60,269 nt of DNA from Gemmobacter serpentinus. GTDB lineage: Bacteria > Pseudomonadota > Alphaproteobacteria > Rhodobacterales > Rhodobacteraceae. The stretch's first letter is position 1. Every line of letters starts with the position of its first letter. The position numbers were made by a program, and so were the translations under genes. Of the stretch, positions 43,283 to 51,573 are shown piece after piece. The notes below the pieces were generated by a model, which was given only the letters and a program-made list of their open reading frames with translations, was not told where the DNA came from and searched no databases. The stretch spans positions 1 through 60,269 of the forward strand of contig NZ_WCHR01000025.1 of the NCBI RefSeq assembly GCF_008973825.1. Reading direction: 5' to 3'.

Positions 43283-44070
43283 TCCGCAATCTTGTCCGGG
43301 GTCTTGGCCCTCTTCTGATTTCTGCCGCGATGCTCTCCCCTGCCCTCGCGCAGGGCGTGCCAACAGTTGACCTCACCAGCATCGCCAAGATTGGCGAAGT
43401 GCTGACCGAGGCCAAGCTGCAGGTAAAGGAGATGATCGCCTCCAACCTGAAGCTCGATGAGCAGATCCTGAAGCAAATCGAACAGATCGCCACCCTGAAG
43501 GCGCAGCTGGACGCCTTGCGCAACGGGTTGACTCTGGAGGCCCTGGGCATCCCGGACCCGGACACCTTTTTCGATGACATTCTTCCGGATGTTGCGGACC
43601 TGACCGGCGGGCTGATCTCGGCGAAAGATGGCAAGTATTCCCTGATGACCACCTCCGGCAAGGTCGGCGACAAGCCCGCCGCGCAATATGTCTCGGAGTT
43701 CTTCGCCTCGGCCGGACTTGATGTGGCCACCGTCGATACTCTTGCGAACAGTGAAGACGAGGGGGCCGCCCGGATTGGCACGCAAGCAAACACCGCCGCT
43801 TTCCTCTCGGCCGCCGCAGAAACCTCCTCGGTCAAGGCCTCAGAAAGCCTCGAGCGGGTCCACGAGCTTGTGCAGGAAATCCCGGACACCGAGGGGCTGA
43901 AAGAGGCCATCGACCTCAACACCCGCGTGACGGCGGAACTGTCAATCGCGCTCGCAAATATCTGGAATATGGAATCCGCCCAGTTGATGGGTATGGGCGA
44001 GGCAGGCGTCATGGATGCTGCCACCGCCGCTGAAGAGCAGAAGTTCATCAAGGTCCTTGGGGGAGAATGA
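43279..44070 (+). CDS. virB5: VirB5/TrbJ-like T4SS protein
   Basis: The 263-residue exported protein has a signal peptide ending 'PALA' near residue 24, then a long helical mature part ('LTEAKLQVKEMIASNLKLDEQILKQIEQIATLKAQLDAL'), as in the VirB5/TrbJ minor pilus proteins. It is a paralogue of the preceding gene at both ends. The start overlaps that gene by four bases. Confidence 0.8.
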   Translation: MIRNLVRGLGPLLISAAMLSPALAQGVPTVDLTSIAKIGEVLTEAKLQVKEMIASNLKLDEQILKQIEQIATLKAQLDALRNGLTLEALGIPDPDTFFDDILPDVADLTGGLISAKDGKYSLMTTSGKVGDKPAAQYVSEFFASAGLDVATVDTLANSEDEGAARIGTQANTAAFLSAAAETSSVKASESLERVHELVQEIPDTEGLKEAIDLNTRVTAELSIALANIWNMESAQLMGMGEAGVMDAATAAEEQKFIKVLGGE

Positions 44071-44555
44071 GCATGACCAACGCCTTCAAAGTGCGAATGA
44101 TGGGCGGTGCCCTTGGGCTGATCGCGGTTTTCTCGGCCGCGGCTTGGGCCGAAACCCCAGCCCCGGCAAACCTTGCCCAAGAGGAAGCCTATCTCGACGT
44201 TTTGCCCAAAGTCGAGATCCCTGAAAATGTGCAGCCAATCCCGGGAGCAGTGAACGAAGAATTCCGGAACTGCCGGGCATTGTGGCCTGCTGAGTATGAG
44301 CTATCGCAGAAGGGCCCTGAAGCCCGCGCTTATCGGGATATCTACGGGTTCATCAAAGTCAGGAATGTGGTTCAAACTCAGGACTGCTCTTGTGGCGGGA
44401 AGGTCGCGAACTGGGAAGCTGTCGAAGCCCTGGCCGCCGACTTGCGGAACGCGAAGGCCGTCGAGCGCTTGACCTGGCAGCAAACGCTCGAAGTCTTTGA
44501 AGCATCGAATGCCCTGTTCCCGATCGCAGAGACAATGTGCGGGGGCAGCTTCTGA
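44067..44555 (+). CDS. Exported T4SS-associated protein, unknown
   Basis: The 162-residue protein has a signal peptide ending 'AAWA' near residue 28 and a soluble mature part with four or more cysteines ('RNCRALW', 'QDCSCGGKV', 'ETMCGGSF'), which could form disulfides in the periplasm. No named family is recognised. It is coupled to virB5 (ATGA) and overlaps the virB6 start by one base, so it is a true operon member. Confidence 0.75.
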   Translation: MSMTNAFKVRMMGGALGLIAVFSAAAWAETPAPANLAQEEAYLDVLPKVEIPENVQPIPGAVNEEFRNCRALWPAEYELSQKGPEARAYRDIYGFIKVRNVVQTQDCSCGGKVANWEAVEALAADLRNAKAVERLTWQQTLEVFEASNALFPIAETMCGGSF

Positions 44556-45553
44556 TGGACAGCGTCTCGACCATACTGGCGACGCTGGACTCGGCGATCA
44601 CCGCCGCTGGTCGGCAGTACTTCGAGGCGACAGCGGGGGCGATTGGGCCGCTCTACACCAGCCTATTGACCCTGCTCCTCGTCATGGTCGGGATCAACGC
44701 GGCTTTGAATGTCTATCGGATCTCGATGCGAGATGCGGTTCAGCTGTCGTTTCGGATCGTGATGGTCCTGATGTTTGGGTTGACCTGGTCAAATTTCACC
44801 CAGATCTATGAAGCCGCCAGCAACGGCTTAAGCGCGCTTGCGCTGGAGTATTTCCGCTTGGGCGGCAGTGGTGTCGGGTCCTCTGCCACGGCGGCGATGG
44901 ATGACATGGCGAATATGATGGCAGGGAACGTGGATTCCGTGTCTTCAGCAATGTCGTCCATCATGCGCGGTTTCGTTGCTGCGGTTCTTTATGTGGTCTT
45001 GGGCGTCCTCATGGCCGTCTATGTATTCATTGTTGGCTTCTCGAAGTTGATGATCGCGTTCCTTCTCGGGGTCGCGCCGCTCGCCATCGGCGCCACCATT
45101 TTCGAGAAGACCAAGGGAATATTCGAGGCCTGGCTTTCAGCCATGATCGGTTATCTGATGTATCCGGTCGCCTCTGCCGGCGTTATTGTCGCTGTGGTGA
45201 CGGTTGCCCATGACGTCTTCCGAAACGCGGATGCAGTCACCGACCTCGGCTCGATCCTCGGCTTCTTCGTCATCGTCTTTGTCGGCATTTTTGCCCTGAT
45301 GGCGATCCCGAACGCCGTGACGCACATCACCGGCCAGATCAGTCTCGCAAGCATTGCGCCACAGGCTCTGCGGGTTGCGGGCAAACCGCTGGAAAAGGCT
45401 TCCGACTATTCGGCGCGCCGGATGAACGAAGTGCGCTCGGGCTTCATGCACGGCAAGACCGAACACCACCATTTGCGCGATCAGGCGCGATCCGATGCCG
45501 AGCGCGGCCAGGCCGCAAGGGCGCGTTTGGGTCAATTCATCCGCGACAGTTGA
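44555..45553 (+). CDS. virB6: VirB6/TrbL-like polytopic membrane protein
   Basis: The 332-residue inner-membrane protein has about six helices: near residues 28-46, 60-77, 145-165, 168-190 and 195-260. The conserved VirB6 central region is visible ('FSKLMIAFLLGVAPLAIGATIFEKTKGIFEAWLSAMIGYLMYPV'). VirB6 forms part of the translocation channel. The C-terminal cytoplasmic tail is charged. The ATG at 44555 is preferred to an ATG six codons upstream that would overlap the previous gene. Confidence 0.92.
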   Translation: MDSVSTILATLDSAITAAGRQYFEATAGAIGPLYTSLLTLLLVMVGINAALNVYRISMRDAVQLSFRIVMVLMFGLTWSNFTQIYEAASNGLSALALEYFRLGGSGVGSSATAAMDDMANMMAGNVDSVSSAMSSIMRGFVAAVLYVVLGVLMAVYVFIVGFSKLMIAFLLGVAPLAIGATIFEKTKGIFEAWLSAMIGYLMYPVASAGVIVAVVTVAHDVFRNADAVTDLGSILGFFVIVFVGIFALMAIPNAVTHITGQISLASIAPQALRVAGKPLEKASDYSARRMNEVRSGFMHGKTEHHHLRDQARSDAERGQAARARLGQFIRDS

Positions 45554-45619
45554 CGCTGACGAACTGGCCCACGCCACACAGCCGCCTACCGCGCAAATTC
45601 CCATTTTCGGAGCAAGACA

Positions 45620-46300
45620 ATGACAGGATCACCCCCTGAATTGAGAAGTTTTCTCGAAGCCGAGATGTTCTACGGCGTCAAAAAGCGCGAGCGGATTGCC
45701 TATCTGGTGGCGGGCGGCGGGCTGGCCATCGGTCTCATGGGCATGATTGCTGTCGTCACAATGCTCCCATTGAAGCAAACCGAAGCCTTCCTCGCCATCG
45801 TCGACAAGGACACCGGGGTCGCCGAACGCGTGGTCGCAGTGGAAAAGGCCGGGATCGAACAGGCCGAGGCCATCCGCCAAAGCCTGCTCTTTGCCTATGT
45901 CACCGACCGTGAAACCTATGACCAGCATGACAATGAAAGCCGCATTCTGCGCGCCTACACCTGGTCCGAAGGCAATGCCCGCCAAGGCCTCGTGAGCCTC
46001 TGGACGGAAGGCAACGCCAACTATCCGCCCAAGCTCTACGGTCAGAATTCAAAGGTGGTCATCGACATCCTGTCGATCACGCCGGTGACGGATACCACCG
46101 CGCAAGTGCGCTTCACCAAGACCTGGGTCTCCGATGGTGAGGGCGTGCCTGACCGGATCGGCAAATTCACCGCCACTGTCACCTATCGCTTCGAGCCCTC
46201 CAAACAAACCGCGCTCGATCTCGTTTGGCAGAACCCGACCGGATTTTTGGTGACGGACTACCGCATCACCGCAGAAACCCTCGCCCCCACGGAGGAATGA
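45620..46300 (+). CDS. virB8: VirB8 T4SS assembly protein
   Basis: VirB8 (226 residues) is a bitopic inner-membrane protein. A short cytoplasmic N-terminus with 'AEMFYGVKKRERIAYLV', one membrane helix (about residues 28-48) and an NTF2-like periplasmic domain with 'RETYDQHDNESRILRAYTWSEGNARQ' are typical. It nucleates assembly of VirB9 and VirB10. The gene follows virB6 after 66 bp with a ribosome site near 45610. Confidence 0.94.
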   Translation: MTGSPPELRSFLEAEMFYGVKKRERIAYLVAGGGLAIGLMGMIAVVTMLPLKQTEAFLAIVDKDTGVAERVVAVEKAGIEQAEAIRQSLLFAYVTDRETYDQHDNESRILRAYTWSEGNARQGLVSLWTEGNANYPPKLYGQNSKVVIDILSITPVTDTTAQVRFTKTWVSDGEGVPDRIGKFTATVTYRFEPSKQTALDLVWQNPTGFLVTDYRITAETLAPTEE

Positions 46301-46301
46301 C

Positions 46302-47018
46302 ATGACCCATCCACTGACCCTTCCTGCGCTCGGGCTTCTGATCTCGATGACCGCCCTGCCCGCTTTGGCCGAAACTGCGCCGAAGCCCGGCAGCCATGAT
46401 GCCCGAGTGACCTATGCCACCTATCAGGAAGGGCAGGTCTACCGGATCAACACCCGGCTCAGAAACGTGACCCTTGTTGAACTTGGCGAGGGTGAAAAAA
46501 TCCAGTCCATCGCCATCGGCGATCTCGAAAGCTTCAAGATCGACAAGTTGGAGCGGGCCAACCTCTTCATCATCAAACCCGTGGTCGCCGGGGCCACGAC
46601 CAACCTGACGGTGGAGACGCAGCGCAACATCTATTTCCTGCAGGTAACTGAAGGCGGAAAGGGCAATCCGAACTATTCGGTCAAGTTCACGGTGCCGGGA
46701 AGCACGCGCGCCGCCACTGCCGGCAGCGAGATCCCCGCCTCGCTGCCCATGACCTACAAGATCATGAAAAAGGGCCGCGCCCTGCCCGGTTTTGCACCGG
46801 TGTCGATCTCGGATGATGGGCGCAAGACCACCTTCATCATCCCGCCGGGCGCGCCGATGCCGACGATCTTCCGGGCCGATGCCAAGGGTCAAGAATACTC
46901 GGTCAATTCTTCCGTCCGCGGCACCACCATCACCGTCAGTACCCGGTCAGAACGCTGGGTTCTGCGCTATGGCGAAGACTACGTCTGCGTCACGGCCGAG
47001 CCGGGGGTCAGCCAATGA
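46302..47018 (+). CDS. virB9: VirB9 outer-membrane core protein
   Basis: VirB9 (238 residues) has a signal peptide ending at 'PALA' near residue 22 and the family's 'DARVTYATYQEGQVYRINTRLRNVT' start. β-strand regions lead to 'YKIMKKGRALPGFAPVSISDDGRKTTFIIPP', the C-terminal part that interacts with VirB7 and VirB10. The ATG follows the virB8 stop by one base. Confidence 0.94.
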   Translation: MTHPLTLPALGLLISMTALPALAETAPKPGSHDARVTYATYQEGQVYRINTRLRNVTLVELGEGEKIQSIAIGDLESFKIDKLERANLFIIKPVVAGATTNLTVETQRNIYFLQVTEGGKGNPNYSVKFTVPGSTRAATAGSEIPASLPMTYKIMKKGRALPGFAPVSISDDGRKTTFIIPPGAPMPTIFRADAKGQEYSVNSSVRGTTITVSTRSERWVLRYGEDYVCVTAEPGVSQ

Positions 47019-48334
47019 GCGACGAGACCCAAGCCGAAAAACTCACTGCCCGCATGGAACGCATGAGGCCTTCCGAGGCCCCCAAGCGCCGCCGGGGCAT
47101 AAACCCGTACGCGCTTTCCGCCGTGACGGCCGTGGCCGGTGTTGGCGTCGGGGCATGGCTGGTTTTGGCCGCACCTGACGCCCCTGCCCCGGCACCCGCC
47201 ATTGAAACGGCCTCGGTCAGCGATTTCCAAGGCGACGGAACTGGAACCGACGGGTTCAGCGTTTCACGGCCAAAGCCGCAGATCGTCCCGGTAGCGCCGG
47301 ACACCTCGGAGGCGGAACGGCTGCAGGCAGAGATCGAGGCGTTGAACGCCCAGATCGCCGATCTGAAAGCCAATCCGGTGACCGTCACGGATGAGGCCGC
47401 ACTCTCTGACCTCAAAGCGCAGGTCGCAGCTCTTGATGCCGATGCAAAGGCCCGGGCGGCTGCTCTCTCCGATCTAGAGCGCGAGAACATCCGGCTGCAG
47501 ACCGAACTTGAGACCAAGGCGCTGATCGATGGCGACTCTGAGGCTGAGGCGGCGCGCGCTCGGGAAGAAGAACTGGCTCGGCGCAGGCAGGAAGCCGAGA
47601 TGCTCAATGAGGCGCAAATCAATTCCGACATGGTGGCGCTGCGCTCCAGCATGGACATGGGTTTTGAGGCTGGCGCTGCGGCCCCTGCCCCCGGTGCTCC
47701 CGGACAGGCCGCCACCGGAGATGAGGCGTTTCGCAGGGCCGGGGCCAAGGCGGCCGAGGTCCGGCAGGCAGAGGTCATCGCCGATCCGGCCCATACTGTG
47801 ATGCAAGGCACGCTGATTGAGGCCGCGCTTGAGACCGCGATCAGCACAGATCTTGCCGGCAATGTCTCTGCCATCGTGAGCCATGATGTTTGGTCGTTTG
47901 ATATGTCCCGCGTGCTGATCCCACGCGGTTCGCGTCTCTTCGGTCGTTACGACTCTGAGGTCGATGCCGGTCAGCGGCGTGTGCTGATCGCCTGGGACAG
48001 GCTGGTGACGACCGACGGGCAATCCGTCACCCTTGCTGCCTATGGCACGGACCGCATCGGGCGCTCTGGTCTGCCCGGCGCAGTCCGAAACCACTTCCTC
48101 CAGCGTTTTGGCACCGCCGCGCTCATTTCCCTAATTGGTGCCGTGCCAACACTGGCAGCCGACAAGTACGCGGCCAATGAGGTGGCCTCCGACACCGCCG
48201 AAAACGTCGGCACTGATCTCGGCGAGGCGGTCAATACGGTGATGGCCGATTATCTCAGCATCCCGCCGACGATCAGCGTCAACCAAGGCGCTGTCGTGAT
48301 GATCCGCGTCGATGCGGATCTGGCGTTTTACTGA
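47015..48334 (+). CDS. virB10: VirB10 channel protein
   Basis: VirB10 (439 residues) spans both membranes. After a short cytoplasmic part there is one membrane helix (about residues 32-54), a coiled, Ala/Glu-rich periplasmic stalk (about 90-200) and the TrbI-like β-barrel domain ('VMQGTLIEAALETAISTDLAGNVSAIVSHDVWSFDMSRVLIPRGSRLFGRY'). The antenna helices of the outer-membrane pore lie near the C-terminus. The start overlaps virB9 by four bases. Confidence 0.95.
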   Translation: MSDETQAEKLTARMERMRPSEAPKRRRGINPYALSAVTAVAGVGVGAWLVLAAPDAPAPAPAIETASVSDFQGDGTGTDGFSVSRPKPQIVPVAPDTSEAERLQAEIEALNAQIADLKANPVTVTDEAALSDLKAQVAALDADAKARAAALSDLERENIRLQTELETKALIDGDSEAEAARAREEELARRRQEAEMLNEAQINSDMVALRSSMDMGFEAGAAAPAPGAPGQAATGDEAFRRAGAKAAEVRQAEVIADPAHTVMQGTLIEAALETAISTDLAGNVSAIVSHDVWSFDMSRVLIPRGSRLFGRYDSEVDAGQRRVLIAWDRLVTTDGQSVTLAAYGTDRIGRSGLPGAVRNHFLQRFGTAALISLIGAVPTLAADKYAANEVASDTAENVGTDLGEAVNTVMADYLSIPPTISVNQGAVVMIRVDADLAFY

Positions 48335-49320
48335 TGAGCTATCTCGACACCTATCTCGGGCAACTTGATGCCGCCCTGTCGGACCCGGCCGTCATCGAGC
48401 TGGCAATCAATGCCGATGGATCAATCTGGCTGGAGCGCGCGGGGCAGATTCACATGACCTCAAGCGGCCTTGCCGCCCTGCCCGCCAGGGCGGTGCGCGA
48501 CTTGGCCTCCCAGATTGCCAATTCGACCTCGAACACTTTCACGGAAACGGCGCCTCTGGTCTCGGCGGCAGTGCGCTACCGCGATCTGATGCTACGCTGT
48601 CAGGTGGTGGGCTCACCCGCCGTTTCCGGCGGCACGGTGATTGGCATTCGGGTGTTTCGATCCCGGCAGGGGGATGTTCGGCGCGTGGCCAAATCCTTCA
48701 GCTTCCTGCGCGGCCAAGAAAACTCCCTGGAAGAGGAGCGCCGCGCGATGGTGGCGGAAATCCGCGCCGGTTCTGAAGGGGCGGATGTCGAGGCTTTCCT
48801 CAGCAAGCTGGTGTCCGAGCGGCTGAACGTCATCGTTTCTGGTGGCACCTCGACCGGCAAGACAGAGTTGGGCCGCAAGCTTCTGGAAATGGTCGCCTCC
48901 GATGAGCGGATCGTCACGATTGAGGATTCCCTCGAACTTCTGCCCGGCCAGCCCAATACCGTGAGCCTCATCGCGCAGCGAGATGAAGGCTCGCCCCGCT
49001 CGGCCGACAAACTCTTGCAGGCCACTCTGCGCCTGCGACCAGACCGGATTATCCTCGGAGAATTGCGCGGGGCTGAGGCCGCCACGTTTCTGGACGCGAT
49101 CAACACCGGGCATTCGGGTTCGTTCACCACGCTGCACGCCCATTCGGCCCGCAAGGCGATGGACCGGCTGGCACTTCTGGTGATGGCCCAAGGCACCAAG
49201 CTCAGTTTTGGCGAGGTCATCCGGTATCTTCAGACCTCGATCGACGTGATCCTCCAGATGGGCCGCATCGGCGATCAGCGCGGGATCATGGAGATGTATT
49301 TCCCCGGCCTCGACGACTGA
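48334..49320 (+). CDS. virB11: VirB11 T4SS ATPase
   Basis: This 328-residue hexameric traffic ATPase has Walker A at about 169-177 ('SGGTSTGKTEL'), the Asp box 'IVTIEDSLEL' near 193, the Walker B region 'RPDRIILGELRGAEAATFLDAINTGHSGSFTTLHAHSA' near 231-268 and the His box within it. It cooperates with VirB4 and VirD4. The ATG overlaps the virB10 stop by one base. Confidence 0.96.
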   Translation: MSYLDTYLGQLDAALSDPAVIELAINADGSIWLERAGQIHMTSSGLAALPARAVRDLASQIANSTSNTFTETAPLVSAAVRYRDLMLRCQVVGSPAVSGGTVIGIRVFRSRQGDVRRVAKSFSFLRGQENSLEEERRAMVAEIRAGSEGADVEAFLSKLVSERLNVIVSGGTSTGKTELGRKLLEMVASDERIVTIEDSLELLPGQPNTVSLIAQRDEGSPRSADKLLQATLRLRPDRIILGELRGAEAATFLDAINTGHSGSFTTLHAHSARKAMDRLALLVMAQGTKLSFGEVIRYLQTSIDVILQMGRIGDQRGIMEMYFPGLDD

Positions 49321-49381
49321 CATCGGGGCAGCACCCGCCCTCCCCTTTCCCATTTCCGGCTCTTTGCCCCGCAGGTACACC

Positions 49382-51571
49382 ATGGAAAACGACATCAATG
49401 CAGGCGCGGCGCGCCCGCGAACAGAGCGCGGCGCTGCGGAACGTTTGGCTGTCGAGCGACCAAAGGAATACTTCTCTGTCCGTTTGACGCTGTCTGGGAC
49501 CGCGCAGGAATTCGACGATCCCCGCCAGGCGGGCGAGGCCTTCTTCCGCGCCGATCCAGCCGAGCGGCCCTCGGTCGCGCATATCGATGGCAACACCGCG
49601 CGCACCATGGCCCGGACAGAGATCCACGGGGTCCATGAGACGGGCGAGACGCGGTATTTCAAAAGCCTGCCGGACTCACATGCCCCGGATGCGGAGTTCC
49701 GCGCCGGGTTTCTGAATGCGATGGAGGCCTCGCTGACGGAGCGGTTGGGCAAGGTCGCGTGGGGCAAGGATGGTCCTGCCGTGACCGAGCGGCTCGATAC
49801 AGGCCTAAGAGATGATCTCGAGGCCTTCGCCCGCCGAGCCCCTGAAAAGGCAGCGGCGCTTTGGGCCGATCACAGTGATGCCGTCCCGCCCGGGCCGGAA
49901 TTGCGCGCGGCGGTGCAATCCCGGGAAGAAATCGTGGATCGCGAAGTGGCCGCATGTCAAGAAGCCCCAGCTGAAAAGCCGCCCATTATCGCCACAGGCG
50001 ATTGGGTCACCACCGATGCAAATGTCGATCTGCGATCCGTGGCGGTGGCTACCGACCGAGGGGTTCACACGGGCTATGAAGCAAGTCTGCCAGGAGGGGA
50101 GAATGAGCTTACGGTCTCTGAGCGCACTTTCCCAAATTCGCGCGAGGCTCTGCGTCATGCCTATGATTTCTATGAAGGTGGAGAGGAAGGTCTCGAGCTG
50201 GCGGTAAAGCGCGCGGCCGAAATGGACCGCGAGTTGCTGGAAGAACCCGACCGCGGGCCAGAAGGGCTTGTCCTTGAGCATCGGCCACAGCCCGAGTTCG
50301 CCCGCCCCGAGACCGCAATCTACGCAGGCGACGAGGCGCAGCTCGTCCTGACCCTTGGCCGGGATAATGAAGACACCCGTGACCTAGCCGAGCGGCTCGT
50401 TGCCGACCCGGAATTTCGCAAGGTGGTGGCCGAGCATATCCCTAATGCGGACAGAACGCTTGGCACCGGTCGCTTTGTCGACGGCGAAGGCTCCAGCGGC
50501 TTTTTGCCCGACGAGCTTTTGGCCGTTACCTCCTACGGTGGCGATGGCGGAGCTGAGGTTTTGGCGAAGTTCCCCGATGAGGGTCCGCTCAGTGAAGCCT
50601 TGGCAAAGCATCTGGCGCAAAGTTCGGTGATGGCGGCCTTTGTCGAAGAAGAACGGCAGCGGAGTGACTTTGCGGCAGACCCGGCGCGGGCAATCTCGGC
50701 CTGGGTGGCGCAATCGACGGCCCAGATCGACAGATTGCCGTCGGACCGACAAGACGACCTGCGATCCGAAATGCAGGGGATCGCCAAAGAGGCGGCGGCA
50801 GCCTTTGGACTGGATCAGGTTCAGGCGGAAATAGCAGCCTCGCCCCGTTCGACGCTCTACAGCACATCCATCGGCGCTGACACTTTGGTCGTTGGTGGCG
50901 CGGAGAGCGAGTTTCATAAGGGCAGCGCCAATACGCTCAAGGCAGACCTAAGCCTCAACGCCAGCTTGGCAGGCATCGACGGCGAAAAACTCCAGAAGCG
51001 TCTGGAAACCGGGGCCGCCAATGCCCGCGAAGAAGAGTCGTGGGTGAAATCCGATATTGCCGATGTCGCCAAGCGGCACGGCTTTGATCTCGACAGCGCT
51101 CAAGGTCGCAGTTCGGCGGCTGAGCGGGTGGATCGTTTCTACGAGCGTGCAGCCGAATTGATCCAGTCCGCCCGCAGCATCGATGTGACCCGCGGACCTG
51201 ACACGCTGGTTGAGGCTTTGGGTTCACTAGCGCGCGTCCATGCCAGCCAGGGATCCGTCGCCTTCCGAAATGAAAATCAGGCTCGGGATTTCGCGGAAGA
51301 AATGAAGGAGCGCTATGGGGCGTCGGTTCTGAAGGACATCGCCGCGGGCCGGACCGAGGCACTGGCCAAGGACGTGCCGGACCCGGCCGCACGGGCGGCG
51401 ATGGCAGTTGCCGTCGTTTCGGCGGCAAAGGAACATCCCTCGCTTGGCCTCAGCGCGCATGAAGCGGAAGCGGCGGAACGCAGAATGGTGGCACAAGCGG
51501 CGTCGAGACCGCCGGAACCCGCGCGGGCACATGTTCATGATCGCGCTCATGGCAACGACAGAGAGTTTTGA
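49382..51571 (+). CDS. Large transfer-linked protein, unknown function
   Basis: This 729-residue soluble protein lies between virB11 and virD4 and is coupled to the latter. It is rich in Ala, Glu, Asp and Arg and has no signal peptide or membrane helix. Near the N-terminus 'EYFSVRLTLSGTAQEFDDPRQAGEAFFRADPAERPSVA' and later 'YEASLPGGENELTVSERTFPNSREALRHAYDFYEGG' look like small repeated α/β modules of the kind found in large polyvalent mobile-element proteins. I saw no HUH relaxase triad. A DNA-processing or transferred-protein role is possible. The ATG at 49382 is preferred to one six codons upstream. Confidence 0.75.
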   Translation: MENDINAGAARPRTERGAAERLAVERPKEYFSVRLTLSGTAQEFDDPRQAGEAFFRADPAERPSVAHIDGNTARTMARTEIHGVHETGETRYFKSLPDSHAPDAEFRAGFLNAMEASLTERLGKVAWGKDGPAVTERLDTGLRDDLEAFARRAPEKAAALWADHSDAVPPGPELRAAVQSREEIVDREVAACQEAPAEKPPIIATGDWVTTDANVDLRSVAVATDRGVHTGYEASLPGGENELTVSERTFPNSREALRHAYDFYEGGEEGLELAVKRAAEMDRELLEEPDRGPEGLVLEHRPQPEFARPETAIYAGDEAQLVLTLGRDNEDTRDLAERLVADPEFRKVVAEHIPNADRTLGTGRFVDGEGSSGFLPDELLAVTSYGGDGGAEVLAKFPDEGPLSEALAKHLAQSSVMAAFVEEERQRSDFAADPARAISAWVAQSTAQIDRLPSDRQDDLRSEMQGIAKEAAAAFGLDQVQAEIAASPRSTLYSTSIGADTLVVGGAESEFHKGSANTLKADLSLNASLAGIDGEKLQKRLETGAANAREEESWVKSDIADVAKRHGFDLDSAQGRSSAAERVDRFYERAAELIQSARSIDVTRGPDTLVEALGSLARVHASQGSVAFRNENQARDFAEEMKERYGASVLKDIAAGRTEALAKDVPDPAARAAMAVAVVSAAKEHPSLGLSAHEAEAAERRMVAQAASRPPEPARAHVHDRAHGNDREF

Positions 51572-51573
51572 TC

